A stretch of DNA of 64,000 nucleotides from an uncultured Bacteroidales bacterium (GCA_902489445.1 CABTZX010000004.1:8249-72248), one strand, 5' to 3'; counted from the stretch's first letter, positions 17,208-25,990 are shown. Numbers and translations: made by a program. Notes: a model not told the origin generated them from the letters alone.

Positions 17208-17295
17208 GTATATAAGTTTTGCGCAATAGGTATATACCTTTGAGATGAAACGTATATACCTTTCATTCGATAGGTATATAACTTTCGCCTTGCCC
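17208..17295 (+). repeat. TATATA-core array, 4 units of 22 bp (locus 2)
   Basis: Cores begin at 17208 (GTATATAA), 17230, 17252 (GTATATAC) and 17274 (GTATATAA), step exactly 22 bp. The last unit lies inside the 3' end of mntP and supplies its last codons and stop. The second unit contains TACCTTTG (17234-17241), an exact match to the -7 promoter box on the plus strand. Located between mntP and the nrnA operon, both on minus. Confidence 0.93.
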
Positions 17296-17955
17296 TTGTG
17301 CGCTCATGAGTAGGGTAGTGCAGGTGCTACCGGATTCGTGTTCCGGGGAGGTGTGCTCCACCACGATATTGATACCGATCAATATGAGTACGACCGCTCC
17401 CACAACTTCGGCTGCCTTGACAAAGCCCGGCCGTACCAATCCGCCCAACCATCCGCCAATAAAGCAGATAATAAGCGTGGTGACGAAGAAAATAACCGAG
17501 TGGATAACGATGGGGGCACCCGAAAGGGAGTAGCTTAGTCCTACGGCAAAGGCATCAATCCCTACAGCAAGTGCCATCATAACGATACGCTTCACGGCAG
17601 GCATCTTTGCCTCTTCGCTTCGGGGCTCGGGTTGTTCCGCCCGATTCGTATCCTTCTTCCGCCGTTTCCTATCGCCCATAACCACTTCGTATAGCATATG
17701 TAATGCCACTAACAAGAGCAATCCGAGCGCAACCCAATGGTCGTACCGGTCAAATACGGCAGCCACCGGCGCGCCCAGCAGATAACCTCCGATCAGCAGA
17801 ATTACGTTCGTCAGCGCAAAGAAGCTGCCCATTTGGAGCAACTTTCGAGTCCGATGCGTGCTTCTTATCTGAAGTCCCTCTACAATCGCAACCGCAAATA
17901 CGTCAACGGATAGGGCTAAGGAAACCAAAATGCCCTGAATAATGATCTTTATCAT
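17263..17955 (-). CDS. mntP: Manganese efflux pump
   Basis: 230 aa with six membrane segments in two three-helix halves. Each half has the conserved Asp of the family: SLALSVDVFAVAI (Asp18) and ALAVGIDAFAVGLS. A charged cytoplasmic loop (KRRKKDTNRAEQPEPRSEE, about 96-115) separates them; it is longer than usual. MntP exports Mn2+ and protects against manganese excess. The last codons, SYIPIE and the TGA, lie in a 22-bp repeat unit, so the C-terminus appears to have been rewritten by the array. The start is 2 bp after the preceding gene's stop, so it is co-transcribed with it. I saw no recognisable yybP riboswitch. Confidence 0.92.
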   Translation of the reverse strand: MIKIIIQGILVSLALSVDVFAVAIVEGLQIRSTHRTRKLLQMGSFFALTNVILLIGGYLLGAPVAAVFDRYDHWVALGLLLLVALHMLYEVVMGDRKRRKKDTNRAEQPEPRSEEAKMPAVKRIVMMALAVGIDAFAVGLSYSLSGAPIVIHSVIFFVTTLIICFIGGWLGGLVRPGFVKAAEVVGAVVLILIGINIVVEHTSPEHESGSTCTTLLMSAQGQGESYIPIE

Positions 17956-17957
17956 AG

Positions 17958-20075
17958 TTAATAACGATAAGAAACGGAAACAGCCGCGTCAAAACCTCCC
18001 GGCATTCCGTCCGGTTCGGATGCTGTTCCTATATAAGTTAAGGCGCCTTCCATGCGCCAATTACCTTTCTTTAGAGCCAATTGCACGCTCGCCACGCCGC
18101 CTTTGCCGTAGAACATTGAGCGCATACGTGTGTAACGTACGCGGGGAACGTAGAGATACGTGCGTGCAGCAAAGCTTGTGGTCGCAAAATAGCCGCCGAG
18201 TAGGCTCAGCTTTATGCTTTCGGTTGGGCGATAGCTCCCTTGCAGCGCGAGCATTAAGCCTTCCTCCTCCGCATGGGTACGTTTGTATTGCCCCATTAAG
18301 CGCATCCGCCAGCGTGTGGCGGCTTGCCATTCGCTGCCCAGAAGCACGCGTGTGACCAATTCTGTGACGTTTTGCTTGCGAAGGGTTACGCTTCCGTACA
18401 CTTTGCTTCGGTTATTCCGCGTATAAGTAAGCGTGGCCGACGCGGCAAATCCCTTGATTTGCTCTTCTTTTGAGCGTGCTCGCGGGCGAAGTGATCGGTA
18501 GAGATCCAAATAACTATCAAGCGTTAATTGATAGGGAAGTGCACTTCTGTAGCGAACAAACAGCCCCTGTTCGTTGCCCGGTGTGCTGAAGTGAGTCAGC
18601 GAATTGCCATTTAGCGATACAAAGCCCCCTGATAGGTGTCGCGCAGATAGAAGCAAAATCCCGCTTTCACCACTGTTATAGCGACAAGTAGCCGTAACTG
18701 CCGCACCGTTTCCCTCTGATACGGCGGCTTCCATCCCTAAAGCGAGCCGACCGCTCTGTGCCGTCCACTTGCCATCAGCCGAGAATACGTAGCTACGAAC
18801 CACATTTTCGAGGAACGGATGGTTGCTATAGCCCGGAAGATGCGCCGCGGTAGCTCCGTCCCACCGGATCAGCATCCCGTTAACGCCCAGCTGTAGCGTG
18901 CCGCGTCCCCATTGCAAGCGACCGGCAAAGCAGTTTTCCGCAATACGATGCCTTCTTTCCAGCTCTTTTTCCGTTCGATGCGGCGTTTCGGGCCGTAGCG
19001 ACGTAATCAGATTATCCTCTTCAATGAAGCTCCCGTCCTTACGTTGGCGCGAAAAAGCAAGGATCAGCCCGAAATCTTTCAGCCCCAATTCCACGGCGGC
19101 ACCCCGAAAACGCGTGTTATAGTTATCGCTCAATACGCGGCGCAATGCCTTCTCCCGTCGCAAGTTACTGCTGTACGGAACCACGCCGTGCATAAAGCTG
19201 TGTCGCGCCACCAGTCCCAAGCCCCAACTAAGCCCGTAATCGCCGAGAATAAGTTGCTTCAGAATACCCTTTTGGGGCGTATAACTCAGAAAAGCGCCAT
19301 ACGAATCGAACCCTTTCGTATCGTACGCAAAGATCGGCTCATACCGATCTTTGTCCGCCAGCACGCCATATTCGATGTCGGATGCTCGTCCTCTTGCGCG
19401 CAATTGAATCTCGTAAGGCGCGCCTAAGTACGTATCTTCCCAAATATCGTTCCGTACCCCGAACGGCATCCCTCCGCTTAAAGTTACTTCTCCGGAGGGC
19501 TTTCGCCAGCTTGCAACCGGTATCTCCTCATACGTAATGAGCGGAGCCACGCGCTCAATGGTTCTTTTATCCCAGTAAGGAATTAGCTTGAGTTCGGCAA
19601 CGGAACGGATATTGCCGTTTTTCCGATGCCGATAGGCTACGAGCGAAGCCGCCTGCAGACTATCCACGCCAAGGCTGTCGCGAAGCGCCGCAAGGGAGAG
19701 CTTGTTCACGCTGAGCCTGCCGTGTTCCCGCTCTTCGGTACGTGCGTTGACGTAACTATCCAGAAAGTCATCAATAAGTTCCTCCTTCACGTACCCGTCT
19801 TCGATAAGTCCGATCACTTCAGAAGCTTCCGGCTCCGCACGTTCCGCTACCGAATCGCCCGAAACATAGCGAGCCGCCCTCACGATGTGCCTTGGTACGC
19901 TCCCGCCCTTTGCGGAGTTGTCCCGCGAAACATGAACCGAATCACTTGAAATATAGCGAGCCGCCCGCGCGATCTGCCTTGGTGCGCCACCGCCCCTTGC
20001 GGAACCGATCAACGGAAGCACCGTGCCTAATGCAAACAAGAGGCAGAGGCTCAGATACCGAGCTGTATGTTTCAT
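17958..20075 (-). CDS. Outer-membrane beta-barrel protein with N-terminal helix-hairpin-helix region
   Basis: 705 aa. Signal peptide about 1-26 (LSLCLLFALGTVLPLIGSA). Residues 33-61 and 62-90 form a 29-residue tandem duplication (PRQIARAARYISSDSV against PRHIVRAARYVSGDSV), mirrored at DNA level with an 87-bp period. About 115-185 is HHH-like (VNKLSLAALRDSLGVDSLQAASLVAYR). The rest alternates polar and hydrophobic residues and ends in an aromatic-terminated strand (FDAAVSVSYRY), as expected for an outer-membrane barrel. Proteins of this plan are common in Bacteroidetes as HHH-domain proteins; a role in DNA uptake or export is a guess. It shares an operon with mntP. Confidence 0.75.
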   Translation of the reverse strand: MKHTARYLSLCLLFALGTVLPLIGSARGGGAPRQIARAARYISSDSVHVSRDNSAKGGSVPRHIVRAARYVSGDSVAERAEPEASEVIGLIEDGYVKEELIDDFLDSYVNARTEEREHGRLSVNKLSLAALRDSLGVDSLQAASLVAYRHRKNGNIRSVAELKLIPYWDKRTIERVAPLITYEEIPVASWRKPSGEVTLSGGMPFGVRNDIWEDTYLGAPYEIQLRARGRASDIEYGVLADKDRYEPIFAYDTKGFDSYGAFLSYTPQKGILKQLILGDYGLSWGLGLVARHSFMHGVVPYSSNLRREKALRRVLSDNYNTRFRGAAVELGLKDFGLILAFSRQRKDGSFIEEDNLITSLRPETPHRTEKELERRHRIAENCFAGRLQWGRGTLQLGVNGMLIRWDGATAAHLPGYSNHPFLENVVRSYVFSADGKWTAQSGRLALGMEAAVSEGNGAAVTATCRYNSGESGILLLSARHLSGGFVSLNGNSLTHFSTPGNEQGLFVRYRSALPYQLTLDSYLDLYRSLRPRARSKEEQIKGFAASATLTYTRNNRSKVYGSVTLRKQNVTELVTRVLLGSEWQAATRWRMRLMGQYKRTHAEEEGLMLALQGSYRPTESIKLSLLGGYFATTSFAARTYLYVPRVRYTRMRSMFYGKGGVASVQLALKKGNWRMEGALTYIGTASEPDGMPGGFDAAVSVSYRY

Positions 20076-20112
20076 AATGTCGTCCGACAGTTCCCTTATC
20101 GTTTTCCTGCAA

Positions 20113-20120
20113 CAAAGGTA
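20113..20120 (-). promoter_or_regulatory. Promoter -7 box of the HHH barrel-mntP operon
   Basis: Minus-strand TACCTTTG, an exact TAnnTTTG, 37 bp before the start codon at 20075. No -33 TTG at the preferred 19-21 bp spacing. Confidence 0.55.
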
Positions 20121-20236
20121 GTCAATAGCCTACAATGCCGGCCACGTCTTTCGTTCTTTTCGCTCTGTTTCGGGGGACTTTTTGCCGCGGAACATCCTTT
20201 CATCGTCCCCTCTGCTACCGTCCCCTTCGCTCCTCC

Positions 20237-20566
20237 TACCCCAAAGTCCTACAAATTGTACGTAGCTTTCCACCGGCTTGTACGAAGAAGCTCAACTGTT
20301 TTTACGAAGAGTCTCGACTATTTGTACGTAGATGTTCAACAAATTGTTTAAAGGATTTGTACAAATCCTTTAAAGTACGCGTATAAATCCTTTAAGCAGT
20401 TTATATAAATCCTTTAAATGATTTATCGAGAAGGTACGTAGGAATGGTTGAGAAAGTATAAAGAAATGATCGAGAAAGTATAAAGAAATGGTTGAGGATG
20501 TACGAAGAAAGAGTTGAGGAGCTATGTAGAAATGGGTGCAGAGGTTTGAAGGAATGGGCGGAAAGC
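20237..20566 (+). repeat. 15-unit 22-bp array with opposite polarity around a central palindrome
   Basis: Units start at 20237, 20259, 20281 and every 22 bp up to 20545, with no slip over 330 bp. Starts read TACGTAG, TACGAAG, TTTAAAG, TATAAAG, TATGTAG or TTTGAAG. Left units (to 20346) carry CTCAAC, CTCGAC or TTCAAC; right units (from 20413) carry the reverse complements GTTGAG or ATCGAG. The array therefore changes polarity at its centre, around 20347-20412. Right units such as TATAAAGAAATGGTTGAG are related to units at 9561-9626. Confidence 0.92.
20347..20374. repeat. Perfect 28-bp palindrome
   Basis: TTTAAAGGATTT - GTAC - AAATCCTTTAAA, a perfect inverted repeat with the dyad at GTAC. Two further copies of AAATCCTTTAA follow 22 bp apart (20387 and 20409), both in the same register. 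Without a T-run after it, it is not a typical terminator. Confidence 0.95.
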
Positions 20567-20807
20567 CAGGAGCGGCGAGCGAAAATGAATCGTTGTTCTT
20601 GCTCAATCGCATATATTTGCAACGGAGAAGTATCGAATCAACAGCTTCGTTTGTGGCTTTGTCTCAAGCGAGATGTTGCTCAGTGTGCTTAAAGCTCTTG
20701 CCGGCAAAGGGGCAAACTCAGGCGGAAATGCTTCGGTGGATTAGGAAGTCTCGGCTCGTTTGAATGGCGATTGGACGGTAGCTGAATAGATAATTGGAGA
20801 TAAGAAG

Positions 20808-21839
20808 ATGGATCAAAAGTTGAACATGAACATGGAGAACAATGGTATGATGGAGGTAAAAGAGTACGATGTAAGCACAAATGCGTACGCGGAATGGAAG
20901 GCGCAGCAGGGGAAGGTGGCACATATCAGATTAGTGGGATATGCTACAGATGAGCAGATATATGCCTTTGCCGAGCTCTTTGATTATAAAGAGTACAAAA
21001 CAATTACCCTTGGTACGCTGAAGTTAGATGAAACTGTCTACAGTGATGGGTATCGATCCGTCTACGAGAGTAGAATGCAATTTTGGATTGAAGGGGGAGG
21101 GTTTGAGCTCCCACCGCTCATTAAAATGATCATGAACCGGGACAATGATAGCTTGTTTCGGGTAACCAAGGAGGGAAATATCTTCACCTCAGATATGCGG
21201 ACGCTTATTCACATGCAGCAGGTGCCTGAAACGCTTGTGTTGGAGGGAATCGAGCGGATCGGGAATGTAGCCTTTTGCGGTGCGGATCGCATCAAGCACA
21301 TAACCTTTTCCCAAGAATTACGATACATTGGGGAATACGCATTTAACAGTGTAGATAATCTGGACGTTCTTGAGCTTCCCGATTCGGTAACGGAATTGGG
21401 GATAGGAGCCTTTTACGGCTATCATCATCTTAAAAGCTTAAGGCTACCGCGGCACCTGCGTGTCATTCCCGACAAGTGTTTTAATGGAAATGAATTGGAA
21501 CATCTTGAGATCCCTTCTTCCGTTCGGGAGATTGGTTCGGAGGCTTTCGGTATATTTCCTTCTTACAAGGTTTCAATACCTGAGGGGGTAGAACGTATTG
21601 GGTACTATTCGTTCCCATACGTAAAACTGATTGACCTTCCAGCCAGTTTGAAGGAGATTGCACCGGACTTCTATTATGATGATCCGGTGGACGTCTCTGC
21701 CAAACCTCATCCGCCATATGTTCGCATTAGCGCAGATAATCCCATATTCTACGCCAAGGGTGGATCGCTCTACTTTAGAGAAAACGACAAGTTGGCGCTG
21801 GCCAGTTGCTACAACGGACCGTGTAAATGGAATAGTTAG
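20808..21839 (+). CDS. BspA-type leucine-rich repeat protein
   Basis: 343 aa without a signal peptide or membrane segment, so probably cytosolic. The first 120 residues are not recognised. From about 135 there are five or six LRR_5 (BspA/TpLRR) repeats of about 23 residues: VPETLVLEGIERIGNVAFCG, LRYIGEYAFNSVDNLDVLELP, VTELGIGAFYGYHHLKSLRLP, LRVIPDKCFNGNELEHLEIP and VREIGSEAFGIF. Such repeats normally mediate protein binding; secreted versions are adhesins, but the lack of an export signal and of a C-terminal sorting domain argues against that here. It stands alone between divergent and convergent minus genes. Confidence 0.85.
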   Translation: MDQKLNMNMENNGMMEVKEYDVSTNAYAEWKAQQGKVAHIRLVGYATDEQIYAFAELFDYKEYKTITLGTLKLDETVYSDGYRSVYESRMQFWIEGGGFELPPLIKMIMNRDNDSLFRVTKEGNIFTSDMRTLIHMQQVPETLVLEGIERIGNVAFCGADRIKHITFSQELRYIGEYAFNSVDNLDVLELPDSVTELGIGAFYGYHHLKSLRLPRHLRVIPDKCFNGNELEHLEIPSSVREIGSEAFGIFPSYKVSIPEGVERIGYYSFPYVKLIDLPASLKEIAPDFYYDDPVDVSAKPHPPYVRISADNPIFYAKGGSLYFRENDKLALASCYNGPCKWNS

Positions 21840-21895
21840 TCGTTACGCGCCACACCGTACGGGCGTAGGAGCGAAACGAGAAAGGGAAACGAAAA

Positions 21896-21930
21896 AAGAA
21901 CCTGTAGATGCCACGCATCTGCAGGTTCTT
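21896..21930 (-). terminator. Terminator of the uvrA-DUF6263 operon, partly bidirectional
   Basis: 15-bp stem (AAGAACCTGTAGATG with CATCTGCAGGTTCTT; one U-G pair) and a 5-bp loop. On the minus strand the stem ends in a T6 run, the classic intrinsic form, 57 bp after the DUF6263 stop. On the plus strand it follows the LRR gene but lacks a good T-run. Confidence 0.85.
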
Positions 21931-21986
21931 ATGCTTCTTACGTCGTTGGTGACGGGTTACGTCAGCGGCGCTTGAGAGTAAGTTGG

Positions 21987-22778
21987 TTACTGAGCCAGCT
22001 CGAAGGAGGTAGTGCTGTCTGCCTTCACGTTGACCATCGTTCCCTGCGCCATCATACTTCCGGCGAGGGGAAGGGTCATCAGTCCGTAGATGGGCACACC
22101 GGTGGCGCGATCGAGTTCTACATTCAGATTTCCTTCACCGCTTATGGCAACGCCTTGGAACTCGCCTTCGAGTTTCACTTTACCGGTAATTAGGAACGAG
22201 CCTTCGGTTACATCGGAGAGCGTGTAGGTGGTTGTGGTGTGAGCCTCTTCTTCGGTAACCGTCCATGATTCGCCTTTCTTAACGGCTGCATGGTACATAC
22301 CGGACATAACACCGGTGAATGTGTTGATTACCTGCTTAGCCGTGGCGGCATCGGTCCCTTCGGTAACGGCAACCGGTTCGCCAACCAACTCAAAGTAAGG
22401 AGTTACTTCGGCTTGAACCACCTTATGGGTAATCTTCTTGAGCTCTTTGTTCTGTTCGGTTTCAGTGGCATCTTCTGAGGACATCTTAAAGGTTTGTCCC
22501 ATTGATTCGCCTTCGCCCTCGATTTTATTGATGATGGCAGATATCATATAGTTATCGCCCTTCTTTTCCGTAACGGAGAAGACAAACTCGGAGCGTACGG
22601 TATTGGATACCTTCATTTCTTGTCCGGAGAAAGAAATGAGCTGTTCCTGCTTCATAGTTTGACGAAGCGGTACCTTTACGGGAGGATTGAGGTTAAGCCG
22701 AATGTCGTAAGCTTGCTGCGCAAAGGCAGTAGTGAGCGTAAGTGCAAAAGCAGCTGCCCAATAAAGAAGTTTTCTCAT
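21987..22778 (-). CDS. DUF6263-type secreted protein
   Basis: 263 aa. Clean signal peptide (KLLYWAAAFALTLTTAFA, cut before QQAYD). The mature part is beta-rich with KVPLRQTMKQEQLISFSGQEMKVSNTVRSEF early and LDRATGVPIYGLMTLPLAGSM late, a pattern I associate with DUF6263 proteins of Bacteroidetes. It is probably periplasmic or surface-exposed; no catalytic residues are evident. It is the last gene of the uvrA operon, 31 bp after ribBA, and is followed by a strong terminator. Confidence 0.7.
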   Translation of the reverse strand: MRKLLYWAAAFALTLTTAFAQQAYDIRLNLNPPVKVPLRQTMKQEQLISFSGQEMKVSNTVRSEFVFSVTEKKGDNYMISAIINKIEGEGESMGQTFKMSSEDATETEQNKELKKITHKVVQAEVTPYFELVGEPVAVTEGTDAATAKQVINTFTGVMSGMYHAAVKKGESWTVTEEEAHTTTTYTLSDVTEGSFLITGKVKLEGEFQGVAISGEGNLNVELDRATGVPIYGLMTLPLAGSMMAQGTMVNVKADSTTSFELAQ

Positions 22779-22809
22779 GATTATTTGTTCGTTCGTTGTT
22801 GTTTAGGTG

Positions 22810-24027
22810 TTACTTAACGTTATGCAGTTTGTGCCCCATACGTTCCTTTTTAGTGCGGAGGTAATCTTCGTTGTATGGGTTAGGCTTTATTTCAAGGGGA
22901 ACCACTTCAGCTATTTCCAATCCGTAGCTTTCAAGGCCGATACGCTTAACGGGGTTATTGGTCATAAGGCGCATTTTGCCCACGCCGATGCTTCGGAGCA
23001 TTTGTGCGCCTACACCGTAATCACGTTCATCGGCTTCGTAGCCTAAATGGAGGTTGGCATCTACCGTATCGTAGCCGTTTTCCTGTAGTTTATAAGCCTT
23101 CATCTTAGCCATCAGCCCAATGCCACGTCCTTCCTGATTTAGGTATATAACTACGCCCTTGCCTTCCTTTTCGATGGTTTCCATAGCAAGGTGGAGCTGT
23201 TCGCCACATTCGCAACGGCAAGAACCGAAAATATCACCGGTGGCACAGCTGGAGTGGACACGTACCAATACCGGTTCATCTGGCGTAAAGGAGCCTTTAA
23301 TGAGGGCGATATGTTCGCGTCCGTTACTCTTCTGGCGGAAGGGAATGAGGTCAAAATCTCCGTAATGAGTAGGAAGGTGTATACGGGCACCCTGTTCAAG
23401 AATATTATCGGTACGAAGGCGGTAGGCGATAAGGTCCTTGATGGAAATAATATGTAGGTTCCACTTTTCGGCAACCTTAAAGAGTTGAGGCAAACGCGCC
23501 ATTGTGCCGTCTTCGTTAATAATCTCGATTAGAGCAGCAACAGGCTGCATGCCGGCAAGGCGCGCCAAGTCGATTGCCGCTTCGGTATGACCGGCACGAC
23601 GCAATACCCCACGAGAGCGTGCCCGTAGCGGATTAACGTGCCCGGGACGTCCCAGATCGCCGGGTTGTGTATTCGGATTCGCTAAGGCGAGTATGGTCAT
23701 AGCGCGGTCGTGCATCGATACACCGGTAGTACAGCCGTGACCGATAAGATCAACGGTTACGGTGAAAGGAGTTTCGTGTAGCGAAGTGTTATCGTCTACC
23801 TGCATAGGCAGCTCGAGCCGTTCCGCTACTTCCTCACTGACGGGAGCGCAGAGTACGCCGCGCCCGTACTGCATCATAAAGTTGACCTTTTCGGGAGTAA
23901 TCTTTTCGGCAGCTATGATAAAGTCGCCTTCGTTTTCGCGATCCTCATCGTCCACAACGATAACAAACTCTCCCTTTTTGAAGGCTTCCAAAGCCTCTTC
24001 GATAGTACTTAGCTTTCCTTTTTCCAT
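22810..24027 (-). CDS. ribBA: Bifunctional DHBP synthase / GTP cyclohydrolase II
   Basis: 405 aa, the normal fused length. The N-terminal RibB domain (about 1-205) has the acidic loop VVDDEDRENEGDFIIAAE and YGRGVLCAPVSEE, GHVNPLRARSRGVLRRAGHTEAAIDLARLAG. The C-terminal RibA domain has the zinc cysteines in HSSCATGDIFGSCRCECGEQL and the substrate loop YLNQEGRGIGLMAKMKAYKLQ. It makes both early riboflavin precursors: dihydroxybutanone phosphate from ribulose-5-P, and the pyrimidine from GTP. 7 bp after the lptF/G gene. No FMN riboswitch is visible, and none would be expected inside an operon. Confidence 0.96.
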   Translation of the reverse strand: MEKGKLSTIEEALEAFKKGEFVIVVDDEDRENEGDFIIAAEKITPEKVNFMMQYGRGVLCAPVSEEVAERLELPMQVDDNTSLHETPFTVTVDLIGHGCTTGVSMHDRAMTILALANPNTQPGDLGRPGHVNPLRARSRGVLRRAGHTEAAIDLARLAGMQPVAALIEIINEDGTMARLPQLFKVAEKWNLHIISIKDLIAYRLRTDNILEQGARIHLPTHYGDFDLIPFRQKSNGREHIALIKGSFTPDEPVLVRVHSSCATGDIFGSCRCECGEQLHLAMETIEKEGKGVVIYLNQEGRGIGLMAKMKAYKLQENGYDTVDANLHLGYEADERDYGVGAQMLRSIGVGKMRLMTNNPVKRIGLESYGLEIAEVVPLEIKPNPYNEDYLRTKKERMGHKLHNVK

Positions 24028-24034
24028 TGCTTGA

Positions 24035-25990
24035 TTACGAGTGGGAGCTTTCTTCTTTCCCTATGGTGTTTATCTCTTCAATTCGGGTTGCGATTAGCTT
24101 TAGGGTAGTTTCGAGGAGCTCTATTCTCTTGTTTTCTTTCTGTTTACGCTTGTAAAGGTACAGAATAAAGGGCAAAGAGAGGGGTAAAAAGAGCAATAAA
24201 GCTATAAAGAGCGCACGCGAACGGGGAATAAGTAACGAGAAGTAACGCCTTTCCGCCGGTAGATTGCCCAAATAGCGTAGTACGAGCAAGTCATCCAAGT
24301 CAATCAGCTTATCAATCATATGGTTTAGCTGTCCGTTGGCGATACGCAATTGCTTATTGAGCGCAAGTAAATGGCGATGCCGAAAGACTCCTTTTGCTAG
24401 GAAAGGATTGGCTTTGAGTGTATTGATTTCGTTTTGCGCAAGAGTGACTTCCTCCAGTGCCTTACTTGTAGTGGTACGAATGATGATGAGTTCGCGACGA
24501 GTTACTTCGCGTTGCTTCACGGGTCGGAAGACGCTTTTGATTCTTTCCACTATAGCATCTACATTAAGCGTTGCGGAGTCCTTTGCCGCTTGAATAGTGA
24601 GATAAACGCCGAGCGGTAGCAAAACGAACGAGGAAAGCCACATACCTATCCAAACAGGCCACTCGCCATTATACCCCATTTTGTATCCGTAGGTATCAAT
24701 CATGTAGTAGATAATGAAGATTAGTACGCATACAACCATTGGCGTACCGATACCGCCCTTGCGAATGATGGCTCCCAAAGGCGCACCGATAAAGAAGAAG
24801 AGTAGGCATGCCACCGGGAAGGTGAACTTACGATGACGTTCCTGATCGTGCGTACGGTAGAAGTAGGCTTGCCAATCGTATTCATTGAATCTGCCCTCCG
24901 CATCCTGAGATAGAGTATTCAGTTGTTCCATTCCCGCTTGCATCGCGGCCTCAGCTTCAGAAAAAGGAATTGACGCAAGTACGCTGTCCAACGGCACTAT
25001 GCGCTGCTGCTTTCGTGTTTTGGCGATATACGCCTCTTTCTTTGCCTGATCGGCTGAGAGTGCGCCGCCGCGATCTTCGTGTACACGTTCCATAATGAGA
25101 TCGGCATTTTGTGTGCCAATGCTATCCAGGGCGTAGCGCGCCGTATCTTGGATATACACGGTAAGCTGGTGAAGATTCTTTCCGACAAACTGATCGCGCA
25201 ATCCCTCATCGCTCTGCAGCTCAAAGTTGGCATCAAAAGGAATAACAATCTGCTTGTAAGCAAAGTGCTCTTTAAAATAGGAACGTGCCACATCTTGTGA
25301 ATAGGTGTTTTCAGTTCCTTCGCGCAATCCGCTTTTGAGCTGCTGAAAGCTCTCGCCCCTCCATAGGTCTAAGGTAAGGAACGTTTTAGAGGCATCCATT
25401 ACCAACTTGCCCGAATCGGCTCGAATGATGCGTGTGGCATCAAAACCTCCGGAAATATCGTATATCAGTACTCCGCTGAGAGAACGATCTTTCGGTATTT
25501 TCTTCTTAACGAAGATGCTGTAGTCGCTAATTCCGTTGTAAAAGCTTCCCTCGGGAATTTCCAAGTCCGGTTGCTTGTAGCGTGCCGAGAAAGCTATCTG
25601 GTAGAAGCGTACTTGGGCATCCATCATCACGATATTAAGGTAGAAAAAGAGCCCCACACTTATGGCCACAATAATCCCGATTAGGGGAAGCATCGTGCGG
25701 TGTAGCGATACACCGGCACTTTTAATCGCCAAAAGCTCCAATCGTTCGCCCAACCCGCCAAAGGTCATTAGTGAAGCCAGCAGAATGCCTAATGGTAGCG
25801 CTGTAGGGAGGCTCATCAACGCCACTTGCACAAACGCCTCCATTAGAGTGGAAAGTGCCAATCCTTTGCCAACAAAATCGTCCGTATAACGCCACAAGAA
25901 CTGCATCACCACCACAAACCAGCAGATTGAAGCAGTCATGAGAAGCAGGGGAATGAACTGCTTCAGCATATAGATGTGTAAACGTTTCAT
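24035..25990 (-). CDS. LptF/LptG family permease (LPS export)
   Basis: 651 aa, far longer than E. coli LptF/G (about 360). N-terminal membrane helices with the family motif LKQFIPLLLMTASICWFVVVMQFLWRYTDDFVGKGL, then LPLGILLASLMTFGGLGERLELLAIKSAGVS. A large periplasmic jellyroll region follows, then three helices near 390-475 (FPVACLLFFFIGAPLGAIIRKGGIGTPMV). The last about 170 residues add a charged segment and one more membrane helix pair, an extension known from Bacteroidetes members. It moves LPS from the inner membrane with LptB. The start overlaps ruvC by ATGA. Confidence 0.88.
   Translation of the reverse strand: MKRLHIYMLKQFIPLLLMTASICWFVVVMQFLWRYTDDFVGKGLALSTLMEAFVQVALMSLPTALPLGILLASLMTFGGLGERLELLAIKSAGVSLHRTMLPLIGIIVAISVGLFFYLNIVMMDAQVRFYQIAFSARYKQPDLEIPEGSFYNGISDYSIFVKKKIPKDRSLSGVLIYDISGGFDATRIIRADSGKLVMDASKTFLTLDLWRGESFQQLKSGLREGTENTYSQDVARSYFKEHFAYKQIVIPFDANFELQSDEGLRDQFVGKNLHQLTVYIQDTARYALDSIGTQNADLIMERVHEDRGGALSADQAKKEAYIAKTRKQQRIVPLDSVLASIPFSEAEAAMQAGMEQLNTLSQDAEGRFNEYDWQAYFYRTHDQERHRKFTFPVACLLFFFIGAPLGAIIRKGGIGTPMVVCVLIFIIYYMIDTYGYKMGYNGEWPVWIGMWLSSFVLLPLGVYLTIQAAKDSATLNVDAIVERIKSVFRPVKQREVTRRELIIIRTTTSKALEEVTLAQNEINTLKANPFLAKGVFRHRHLLALNKQLRIANGQLNHMIDKLIDLDDLLVLRYLGNLPAERRYFSLLIPRSRALFIALLLFLPLSLPFILYLYKRKQKENKRIELLETTLKLIATRIEEINTIGKEESSHS

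Larger units (their letters stand above)
20076..20807. other. 0.7-kb divergent intergenic region with a 15-unit repeat array
   Basis: Between the HHH barrel gene (minus) and the LRR gene (plus). It contains a minus-strand promoter box near 20113 and the 22-bp array at 20237-20566. From 20567 to 20807 I see no gene; short frames on both strands read through repeats and lack codon or domain support. Confidence 0.7.

Noticed and set aside
17263..17955. Manganese riboswitch before mntP
   Set aside because: mntP starts 2 bp after the upstream stop, so no leader exists there; nothing like yybP-ykoY is visible upstream of the operon.
20237..20566. Small genes in frames that read through the repeats on both strands
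   Set aside because: 22 bp is not a multiple of three, frames overlap on both strands, and the predicted peptides have no domain or signal; the periodic DNA explains the open frames.
24035..25990. Gene fusion in the LptF/G protein because of its 651-aa length
   Set aside because: Long C-terminal extensions are usual in Bacteroidetes LptF/G proteins, and no second domain is recognisable.
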